Assembly (NCBI GenBank): GCA_009599575.1
Contig: VWND01000014.1
Coordinates: 1-64,000, forward strand
Direction: 5' to 3'
Origin: Blumeriella jaapii
Lineage: Eukaryota > Ascomycota > Leotiomycetes > Helotiales > Drepanopezizaceae
DNA length: 64,000 nt
Shown here: positions 34,729 through 43,267 of the stretch, piece by piece
Position numbering within the stretch: position 1 is the stretch's first letter
How the letters are laid out: every line of letters begins with the position of its first letter
Position numbers and translations under genes: made by a program
Notes under the pieces: generated by a model
The model's input: only the letters and a program-made list of their open reading frames with translations
Database searches by the model: none
What the model was told of the DNA's origin: nothing

Positions 34729-36829
34729 TTTCGACCGTATTTTTAAAAAAATTCTTAAACGACGAACCGAACCTTATATCTGTTAATCTTACCGTTTTTA
34801 TTTCTTTTAGATTTAAACAGTAATCTAAAACTTAAAATGCGACAACTTTTAAAAACGTCTGCTTTTTTTATAATAATCCAGGTTTTTTTATATAAAAGTG
34901 ATTTATACTTTTTAATTATAACAAAACGCTATTGATTTCCGTTAATCCTAGCAAAAGCCTTTTCAAATATATAAGGATCGTTTGTAAAAAAAAACTTATC
35001 AAAGCTAGCGGCGAAAGCGTAATTGTATAAAAACGTATTAAAATTAAATACGACGACGTTTTTTAAATAGTCTGTCGGAGCGTATATTAATTCGTTTAAA
35101 TGAAAAAACAATAGGCCAGACTTTTCTAGCTTTAGTTTTTTTAATAATAAAAGCTGATAATAATACAGCGATTTCGTTCATTTTAAATGCGATAATTATA
35201 TTATTTAAATTATTATCGTTTTGCTGATTTTTTTTATATAATTCAGGAAATTCGTTATTATTGTTTTTTTCTCTTAATTTACCGCTAATAACTTGATTAT
35301 TATTATAATCGTTCAGTGTAAAATCTCCACCCAAATCACTTCTAGCTAAAGGTATATCAGGCTAATTAAATTCGAATTAAAAAGTAAAGTCGGTAATAAA
35401 ACCATTTTTATTAAATTTCATATAAGAAAATCTAATAATCTTATTTTTAATTTTAGCAAAAACGTAAATTTTTCAAATGTTATTTTCTTCAAATCCAATA
35501 AAAATTTCTACTTCGGCTCTAAAAGCAAATTTACGATTCTGAATATATCGTTTAAATTCGATAAAAATATAAATTTTACAGCCTAAAACTCGAAAGTGTT
35601 TGACCGAAGGCTTGTGTACCACCCCTGACTAAATATTATTTTAAAAAGCTTAATAAAAGGTTTTATCATCCAATTAAATATTAGCCGTAAAATTAGTAAT
35701 ATAAATTACAGCTAATAAAGTTTTTTGGCCATAAAAACTCCGGAATTTCCTGATCAATTATAACAGTTCGAAGCTTTTCCATCAAAATGCGAATCGAACG
35801 TTTTGATCGACCGTTTTACTTTGAAATATAAAAAATAGATTTTTTAAAAACCATTCCAAAATGTTTAGCTAGTTTTCGCATTTGCGTAAAGCTGTATTTT
35901 TTGCTTTTATTATAACGCCACTTTTTAATTATACGATTGTATTAAATCTTAGCAAAACGAATCATTTTTTTATTAGCCTGAAAAGCTTTATTCTTTTTAA
36001 AATATATATAATCCCAACGAGCCATAAATGCAAAACAAATAAAAATCGAAGCATATTTATAGCCGTAAATACCGTTTGAAATAAAATATATTATATCAAC
36101 GTGCAATTTATCAAAAGCCTTAGTAGATTTGGAACGAGCCGAACGCTTATTCGTTTTTTTAATAAATCGGCCAAATTCGCAAAATTAATATATACGTATT
36201 CTGCCTGTTTTAGTTTTTTTAAATTTTATATTAATAACACTGTTTTAAATATTTCGAACTGCTTATAGCCCAGAATAACAAAAACGTTTATACCAAAATT
36301 CGATATTAATTAAAACCTTTTTAATAACAGCAGATAAAGCGTGCATTGCGACGTAAGCTAAACTACTGATTAAAAGCTTTTTTATAATAAACAATTTCTT
36401 ATTAACAGCGCAAATCTTATTATCGTTGATTATATAAAAAATATTCGATTTTAAATAGCTTTCAAGCTTATTGAATTTAAAGCCTGAAAAAAGCGAAACA
36501 AAGCAAAAAAGCATATAAACCGTATTATACAATTCCAGCATTCGTACAGAACCATTTGTTTTAAGCGTACGAATAATACAAATGCCTAGACCTAGGGGTT
36601 TAATTGGCCTATTTGCAATAGCCATAAAAGGTAAATCGTCTCTGGGTTTATAAAATATAAATTTAAAAAAATCGTTGCATATATGATTTGTAACTTCTGT
36701 ATTATAAAGCCAGCGATTTTTTTTTTTAAATATAAAAAAAAGATTATTTTCAAAAGCAATAACGTTATCAGAAAGCAATTCAATAAAAACTATTAGTCCA
36801 CCGAACACTTTTTTTTTTATCGTCGTCAA
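34729..36829 (-). pseudogene. pol of E, 5' part: protease, integrase, start of reverse transcriptase
   Basis: On the minus strand, 36263-36829 is open and begins in protease with WLYNTEVTNHICND, where the catalytic DTGA has become NTEV. The pre-integrase zinc region follows. The integrase core covers about 36260-35350 and ends with HFRVLGCKIYIFIEF. The linker to reverse transcriptase, 35044-35334, has RSDRLFKKRRR. The first part of reverse transcriptase near 34740-34900 reads KSCRILSFRLLFKSKRNKNG and is cut by B2. This domain order is that of Copia. Confidence 0.87.
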
Positions 36830-36849
36830 AAAACTTCTTTTTTAACGTT

Positions 36850-38361
36850 TTTTTAAAAGCAGTATACTTTTTTCCTGTACGCTTTTCCTAGGCCTTTCGC
36901 TTTTTTTTATTAATTTTAAAACAATCGTTATGCTTATGCCAAAGCTTTTCTTGCTTGCAATATTTGCATACAATAACGTAAAATAGCTTGAAATTGTTTT
37001 CTTTTGCTTTATTATCATTATTTCTTTTATTAGCGTTAGCGTTGTTGTTTTAATTATTTTCTCCGCTTTTACTTTTATTAATAGCAGAATTAGATTTGTT
37101 ATTATACAAAGCTTGACCGCTGTTAATTTTAATAAATTCGCTCGTACGAATTTTATTTGTAATATCTTTAATTAAACTTTCAAAAATAATCTTAGATTTT
37201 AATTTAAAGATTCGAAGTAAAAATCGTTAGCGTTCGGCCCATATAGCGTACTTTTTTAAATATGCGGCAATAAATATAACTGGGTTTTATTACACAAATA
37301 AGGCGATATTTAGAATTTTTAATTTCGTAACAGAAAGTCGGAAGGCCTGAATAAATTTTTCGAATAAGAAATAATCGTCGTAATTAATAATAACGTAGTT
37401 CTGAATTGCGTTGTATTTCAGAACTGTTCCAAAACCCTCATATTATTATTATAAAAACTCCCATATATCAAAAGCAGTTTTTTTCCTAATAATATATTTT
37501 TTTAGGCTAGGCTTGCAATTCGCAGATATTACAAACTTTATTTAAAAATCACCGGAGTTTTAATTCTGCTATACTTTAAATGCAACAGCGGAATGGTTTT
37601 CATTCTATTCGTTTATTTTAGCCGGAATATATAACCTCGACTTTGGATTCAAAAACTTGGCCAAATGATTTATGTTTGCGATAAATATAATCTTATTTTT
37701 TTATAATTAATAATTATCAGCGCTTTTTAGTTTTATAGCTTTAAAAAAATTCATAAAAATTATAGCTATTTTGCGCGGGCGCGCAAATTCGAAAGGTTTT
37801 GATGAAAAAAAAAATAATCCTTTAAATAAAAAAAAGTCTTCGGAAAAGTCTTTTTCAAGGTTTTGATCGTGATTTAACTTAAGGTTTTATGATTTTTAAA
37901 AAAAGAAATTCGGTGTTTATAATCTTCGAATATTCAAATAATCAACGTCGATTTCCAAAAGTGTAAAAGATTTGCCACGCGAGTTTTCTCCTTTTTTTTA
38001 AATGCGATCGAGGAAATTAAAAGCGTTTTTTGAATGGAATAAGAAAAAGTTGTTTCTCTTCGTCAATATCGGAGTTTTTTGCTAATAAGTTTGTATTTAT
38101 CTTTGTTCGCACCGAACTATCCAATTAAAATCGCAGATCGGAAAATGAAAAAAGAAATAACTTAAAAAAGATTATAACAGAAATAAATAAAGGTCCGGCA
38201 GAATTGGTTTCTGCTACTTTATCTGACTTTTTTGCTATAATCCTTTTAAATAGAATTAAAGCAGTATTCGCCTTAATTGCAGCTTTTTTAGAAAATGGAG
38301 CTCTTTTATTAGCTGCATTTGCAGTTTCAGCAGCAAAGCGCTTTTTAGCGTTGCCTGCCAT
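36850..38361 (-). pseudogene. gag of E
   Basis: The start is an ATG at 38361, opening MAGNAKKRFAAETANAANK, and this first piece is open down to 38125. A zinc knuckle lies at 36921-36968, reading CKYCKQEKLWHKHNDC, with spacing CX2CX6HX4C or a shifted His in the standard motif. All its Cys codons survive. Other parts are decayed. Confidence 0.75.
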
Positions 38362-38461
38362 TTTGACGGTTTCCGACGTAATTGTTCGCGCCGAGGGTTC
38401 GATTATTCCTTACGCGTATGCGCTGAAATCGGAATATCGAGGATAAATGTAACAAACTTAT

Positions 38462-38478
38462 TGCCGGGGCTCATAACC
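38462..38478 (-). promoter_or_regulatory. Primer-binding site of E, half tRNA-iMet type
   Basis: Directly inside the 5' LTR the plus strand reads GGGGCTCATAACCT. This equals the anticodon arm of initiator tRNA-Met (GGGCTCATAACCC), so the minus-strand RNA could pair with a tRNA cut in its anticodon loop. Priming by such a half tRNA is known for Copia-type elements. Confidence 0.8.
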
Positions 38479-38665
38479 TATTGCTAATATTTTTAATTAG
38501 TTAGTAGGCAGAGGGAGCAATAAATGCATACACGATAAAATTGGTTGACTTATAGTAGTATTCTTAGGTATGGTGTGCGCCCTTATGGGGCGTGCACGGT
38601 ACTCGGGAACTAGTCGTCTTGGCAACCAGTCATATGAGCAACACGTAACACTTAATCTAGCAACA
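38479..38665 (-). repeat. 5' LTR of E
   Basis: It has the same 187 bp length as the copy at 25634-25820 and is lightly mutated. Confidence 0.94.
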
Positions 38666-38670
38666 AAAAC

Positions 38671-41600
38671 TTTATCGCCGGCGATAATAATTTAATTTGA
38701 AAAAATCGGTTTTAATTTCAGAAAAAAGTTTTTATCTGGCCGTTTTCGGTATATTTAAAACTGACGAAATTTTCTAAAATTTAAAGCATTCTAAGAATAA
38801 TAAAATGGAAGTATTTTTTTATTACTAAAAAGTTTTTATGAATAATAATATTTTTAACGTCGATTTTTATATTTCGTACAATTCTATTAAATTTAATAAT
38901 ATTTTTATTAACGATAGTATAAATTATTCGCTTATCGGTAATAATCGGAATACTACTAGCTTCGGCCGTTTTTTAGTTTATGCAATTAACTTCGGCTTCA
39001 TTATCGAATAAAGCGAAAGCGGTCGTATTTTTCTTAAGTATTATTTTTATTTTTGGTGCTTTTATAATAATATAAAAGCAGTTTCGTCGTTTTGACTTTT
39101 GGGTTTTTATAGCAAAAGCCAAAAGGCTGACTTTTTCCGAGGATTTTTTCCTATCGGCTAAATTAACTGCGGTGTTGTAAATTTCTTTCTGATTTTTTTC
39201 TAATTTAAAATCGTTTTTTTTTCGGGTAATTTCAACCTTTTCGTTTTTTTTTAATATAAGAATTTGTTTATTAATAATTTTGTCGAATCTTTTTTTATGC
39301 TAAATAAATCGCTGAATTTTAATTTAATTTTCTGTTTTATAATTTTTTTAATAGTTTCGTCGACAGCTTCGGAGCTAATATATTTATCGATTTATTTCTC
39401 GCTTCGCATTAATAATAAGCGTTTAAAAGCTGATATTTTCTGAATAATTTAAACCGGAATATCGGTGTCGATATCTTTTATATCGTCGTTAATTTCTTCT
39501 ATTATAAGCGTTTTTTTAATAGTTTCATCGATTCTTTTTCGAATTTTAAAATTTTTTTCTTTTTCGATTTTGACGTTTTTTTTTATATCAATTGATTTAG
39601 CGAATAAAACAAAAGCATTTTGCTTCCTTATGATTCGCTGGCTTGATTATGCAGCCATAATATCTGCAGATGCGATATTTATATTAGCAATATATGTATT
39701 TGTTTTTTATTTATATATTTAAATTCCATTTACATTTAGAATAAAAGTTTTTTTTTAATTAGTACGCCTTTTGGAATATTTTTTCTTTTATTAATGAAAA
39801 TCGTTTTTGCATTTTTTCTGTTTTTTAAGCAATCGTCCCATTCCGTGCTTTTTATTTTTAAGCGAATAATATTCAATCAGCTTTAATTTTCAATTTTATT
39901 AAAAAGGCCTATTTCTGCTTCCGTCGGTCCGAAGCAAATCGCTTCGTATTTATTAATATAACAAATATTATTATTTATATAAAAATTAAATACTTTGTAT
40001 TCTGAGCGAATATAAGATTCTTCGCAATGAATTTCTTTGTTATTACAAAACCCATATTTAAGGCTACGAGGTCTGTTTTAATAATTATTTTTATTATTTT
40101 AATAATTGCGATTTTAATTTCCGCGTTGATTTCCTTTTTTCCTTTGATAATCGTTATTGTAATTAGTGTTTCGCTGATCCTGATCGCTAGTACGAAAAGA
40201 TTGCCACTAGGCAGCTATTATTTTTACGATAGCTTAACGAGGCTAATCGCTTCGCGCATTTTAAAAAAATAATTATTATAAAAGCTATTTTAATCGTTTT
40301 TATTATTCGAGTTAACGTAAGAAAGTTTCTTCTGCTATTGTATAAAGCTTTCGACTTTGCTTTAAAATTCTTAAATTTTAATATCGGTAAATTTTGATAC
40401 GAAAGTTTCGATATTTTTATTAAGCTTTTCCAAACCTGTAAACTTTGCAAAACGATTAAATAGTATAATAACTAATTGTTTTTTAGCGATTTCGGTAACT
40501 TTTAGTAGTTGGGCATATTTTTGCATTAAAGCTTCTACGTTTTTTTTATAAATAAAAAAAAAAGATTTTTTTTAGTTTATAGCTTCGATAATACGTTCGC
40601 TTTAGTTTTATTTAAAAACGAACTTCACAAATTTAAAATATTAATCGAAGGTTTCAAGGTTTTGTTTATTAATTTTAAAATGCTTAATAGTTTTATTGCG
40701 AATACTGGTCGGAAAGCCAAGTAAAAACAATTTTTTTTGCTTAATTTCGCTTAAAACCTTTTTATTAACGAAAACGTCAGAAACTTTCGTATAAATACGA
40801 CAATAAGCTTTGAGTTTTTTAGTTTAGCGAATTATTATAATAAACTGTTTAAGAAAAGCGATAATATCGCGAATTTGCTAGCGATCGTAATCTCGGAATT
40901 CCGATTTTAAAGCTTTAACTAGCTTACGCCAGTTTCGAACTCTAATAGCCTTTTATTTATTTATCGATTTAATAATATTTTTAATAATTAGGTTATAATA
41001 GCGAAAGAGTTTATCGAATATTTTAGTTTTAAAAACTCCGAAATCTTTACAAGTTTTTTTATATTTCTCGATAAAATCGGTAACGTTAGCGCCATTAAAC
41101 GAAAATGCACTAAAGAAGCCAAAAAAGGGCATGCGGCCTCGCATAAGAAAACGAAAAGCGTCGTTATTTATAATATTAATAAAAGTATTGGTAAGGTTTG
41201 AATTAGATAAGTGAATGTTTTCCGAAATTGCAAATTAAAGGTTTTTAATATAAAAGAAATCGTTTTCAATAAAAGAGCTATTAAAAAAGTCTTTGTGTTT
41301 TCTAAAAAAATTAAATAAAATAAAATTGCGTTTAAATATTTAAATAATATATTAAAAAACTTGTTTTTTAATAAATTAATTAAATTAATATAATATTGCT
41401 ATATAATCCACGGTTTCGATATTCCGTGGCTCAGGCCAATGCACGTATAACCATTTTCTTACTACTTTTAATAAAAAGCCGCAAATTATAATTGTTATAA
41501 TTATAAAGCGTAAAATCAAAAAGTTAAGTTTTCGCCAAGCGTTTGACCAAAAGAAATCTAATTTAAAAAAGCCGAACGCAGCGGTCGAAGCGTATAAACT

Positions 41601-41890
41601 AATATTCGATTTATTATTTTTAAACAAAAGAGCGACTTTCGAGCTTTGAATTTCGCACGGTTCAGAATTGCCTAACCGTAATTTCAGGCGTTTTTGAAAT
41701 ATATTACACTTTTATAATCCAATAATTATGCGCAAAATAGAAAAAGCTATTAAAAATCCTTTATATAATATAGCTGCGAACAACACTATATAAAAAGTTT
41801 TTTAAACCGTAATAGCGAAATATCGAAATCGACTTTAACTATAAATTTAAGAAATGCATCGGCGAATATATAAAAACGAAACACCGAAGT
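38671..41890 (-). pseudogene. gag and protease of C1
   Basis: Gag includes the open piece 40953-41144, MRGRMPFFGFFSAFSFNGAN then DFIEKYKKTCKDFG, a pattern of the Gypsy gag capsid start. Protease is near 38990-39020 and reads ALFDNEAEVNCI, where D-S-G has become D-N-E. The lysine- and glutamate-rich stretch between them (39200-39600) is shared with C3 and C4. Plus-strand frames at 39465-39722 and 40027-40272 are antisense shadows. The sequence ends at the 5' LTR, where the minus strand reads TTTGGTAATTTACG, a possible primer-binding site beginning TGG. Confidence 0.8.
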
Positions 41891-41915
41891 TTGAATTCCT
41901 ACGTAAATTACCAAA

Positions 41916-42182
41916 TGTAAAAGTAGATAGGAAAACCAGATTAATACAACCATATGTCGGTAGGTAAAATAATCTAGAAAATTCCTAGAAAAGACTAAAA
42001 AAAGGAAAAAAAAAATAAGTAAAAGTATGAATTAAACTGCGTGCCTATGGTACTATCTAAAGGGATGCTTTGCTGTTATACCTATTGAAAGTAGTCAATA
42101 GCAGGGGGTTTCGGAGGGGTCCATGCCTCGACCATAGCTAAAACTACCAACTCCCATTAATACAAGGTATCACCGTTTTACA
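41916..42182 (-). repeat. 5' LTR of C1
   Basis: The left half is RIP-mutated. From about 42030 rightward, the LTR and the adjoining F sequence are nearly intact, so the mutated tract ends inside the LTR. Confidence 0.94.
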
Positions 42183-42186
42183 GAAC

Positions 42187-42515
42187 TAGCTTTTATTTAA
42201 TTATTTTTTAAACAGACGGAATAAGAGATCGAAAAAATAATAAATTCGAGGTTGTACAAAAAAATATTGCAATATTAGATTAATTAAAAGGGCGCTGATA
42301 AAAATTTCGAATAATACTTTTGTTTTAACGCTATAACGGCTTTTTATATTTTTTAAATATTCTACCGATCGCATCCTATCGCTAAAAGCTTTTTACGAGC
42401 ACTCCTCGTATGGTTGCAAGCTTACAACGAAGGTAGGAAGGATTACACTGAATTGGAGGACGATAAACTTATGATTGCAATTGCGAAGACGCAGTTTTTC
42501 GAAAGGGGGGGGTAG
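42187..42515 (+). pseudogene. C-terminal end of F integrase, chromodomain-like
   Basis: This is the continuation of the frame cut at 17862. It reads EIEKIINSRLYKKILQY, then a short chromodomain-like stretch, then LVWLQAYNEGRKDYTELEDD and QFFERGG. The stop TAG at 42513-42515 overlaps the first bases of the 3' LTR, and the G run of the polypurine tract (42504-42512) codes for the last residues. Mutation is light. Confidence 0.8.
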
Positions 42516-42817
42516 TTACGATTCTGGCCTGGCTAGTGGTAATTGCCAGTGGTATAGCTGCCAGTGGTATGATTGCCAGTGGTATGGTTGCCAGTGGTAT
42601 GGTTGCCAGTGGTATAAATGCTGGTGGTATTGGATTAAAGTTTGGGCACGGACCCCTTCGGCCACTAGGCCTCGCGCTAAATCACGTGATCCATAAGCGC
42701 AACCCATTGTATATAAAATTCGCGACCCCGAGCATTCTAGCTCGGTGTTTTTCTTTTAATTTACATGCGTACCTTTTGGTCCATATTATTCCGATCATCC
42801 TCAAGCTAGCTGTGACA
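42513..42817 (+). repeat. 3' LTR of F
   Basis: It has five 15 bp units at 42544-42618, CACGTG near 42684 and a TATA-like site near 42709, as in the 5' LTR. It is preceded by GAAAGGGGGGGG, a clear polypurine tract. It ends TGTGACA, followed by the ATTTG duplication. Confidence 0.93.
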
Positions 42818-42868
42818 ATTTGACTCGGTGTTGAATCGGTTGTAATCCCACCCACAGGCGCCCCTAAG
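42818..42868. mobile_element. Right terminus of D2
   Basis: The stretch restores the tail of D after the F insertion (ACTCGGTGTTGAATCGG, then GGCGCCCCTAAG) and matches 440-490 of D1. Confidence 0.88.
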
Positions 42869-43090
42869 TACTTTTTTAGTTTTTATTCCGACCTTTTTTT
42901 AATATAATTCTAATAACTGGTCTTTTAGCAATCACTTTTATAAAATGTTTTACTTAAATATTATTTTCAATTTTTATAGTATTATCCGGCCCCTACGGCC
43001 TATCCGCAGAAAGTATTATTCGAGGGTTGGTAGGAGGCAGAGGGTTTTGGCGGATCACCTGACTTATACACGTGATATTGGTTTCTGACA
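42869..43090 (-). repeat. 5' LTR of B1, right piece
   Basis: It continues the LTR broken at 9938, beginning at the repeated TAC. It ends CTGACA, followed by the ACCTT duplication and C3 sequence. Confidence 0.9.
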
Positions 43091-43095
43091 ACCTT

Positions 43096-43267
43096 CAACA
43101 GGTATAAAAGCAAAGCATTTTTTTAAATAATACTATAAGCACGCAGTTTAATTTATACCTTCATTTATTTTTCTTTTTCTTTTTTTAGTTTTTTTTAGGG
43201 ATTTCCTAGACTATTTTACCCACCGATATATGGCCGTATCAATTTGGTTTTTCTACCTACTTTTATA
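43096..43267 (+). repeat. 5' LTR of C3, right piece
   Basis: It is the reverse complement of the first 172 bp of the family C LTR, so the total with 2703-2797 is 267 bp. Confidence 0.92.

Larger units (their letters stand above)
25634..38665 (-). mobile_element. Element E, Ty1/Copia retrotransposon interrupted by B2
   Basis: The LTRs are 25634-25820 and 38479-38665, each 187 bp, with ends TGTTGCTAG and CTAGCAACA (first G changed to A). A perfect 5 bp duplication, AAAAC, lies at 25629-25633 and 38666-38670. Without B2 the element is about 5.7 kb, a usual Copia size. The order on the minus strand is gag, protease, integrase, reverse transcriptase, RNase H, which is diagnostic of Copia. C4 keeps the unoccupied site near 62267. 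Confidence 0.95.
17867..42182 (-). mobile_element. Element C1, family C Gypsy, interrupted by E
   Basis: The LTRs are 17867-18133 and 41916-42182, each 267 bp, with ends TGTAAAAG and TTTTACA. The flanks share GAAC (17863-17866 and 42183-42186). A 4 bp duplication is the best reading, as the fifth base differs. Without E the element is about 11.3 kb, long for a Gypsy, because a further coding region follows integrase. The sense strand is minus, so the 5' LTR is the right one. It sits in the integrase tail of F. Confidence 0.92.
11998..42817 (+). mobile_element. Element F, Ty3/Gypsy retrotransposon interrupted by C1
   Basis: The LTRs are 11998-12301 and 42513-42817, starting TGTTACG and ending TGACA (TGATA on the left after RIP). 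A perfect 5 bp duplication, ATTTG, flanks it at 11993-11997 and 42818-42822. D1 at 440-450 shows the uninterrupted target. The sense strand is plus. Internal sequence is 12302-17866 and 42183-42512, so the element is about 6.5 kb without C1. The 3' end and both LTRs are far less mutated than the middle. Confidence 0.93.
9939..42868. mobile_element. Element D2, non-autonomous element interrupted by F
   Basis: D2 occupies 9939-11997 and 42823-42868, about 2.1 kb without its insertion. It sits in the 5' LTR of B1. Both edges show TAC (9936-9938 and 42869-42871), consistent with a 3 bp target duplication of TGC changed by RIP. The ends are imperfectly inverted: about 35 bp in from each end, one side reads GGATCATAACCGATTATA and the other, reversed, GGATTACAACCGATTCAA. 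It has no coding frame. These traits suit a DNA transposon derivative, but no transposase is present and the superfamily is unclear. Confidence 0.6.
2798..43090 (-). mobile_element. Element B1, family B Gypsy chromovirus, with a large nested insertion
   Basis: The ends are TGTAAGG at 2798 and CTGACA at 43090. The flanks are ACCTT at 2793-2797 and ACCTT at 43091-43095, a perfect 5 bp target duplication inside the LTR of C3. The left LTR is 2798-3210. The second LTR starts at 9754 and is split at 9938 by D2, resuming at 42872. Without the insertion B1 would be about 7.4 kb, as is B2. The sense strand is minus. All frames are broken by RIP. Confidence 0.92.

Noticed and set aside
38462..38478. 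tRNA gene suggested by the match to the tRNA-iMet anticodon arm
   Set aside because: Only the anticodon arm matches, and the place directly inside an LTR is that of a primer-binding site.
39465..40272. Ser/Ile-rich plus-strand frames that look like membrane proteins
   Set aside because: They are shadows of the minus-strand gag of C1, with counterparts in C4.
9939..42868. Element D as a Helitron, from its GC-rich 3' end CGCCCCTAAG
   Set aside because: The flanks do not show insertion between A and T, the 5' end lacks TC, and a 3 bp repeat at both edges fits better.
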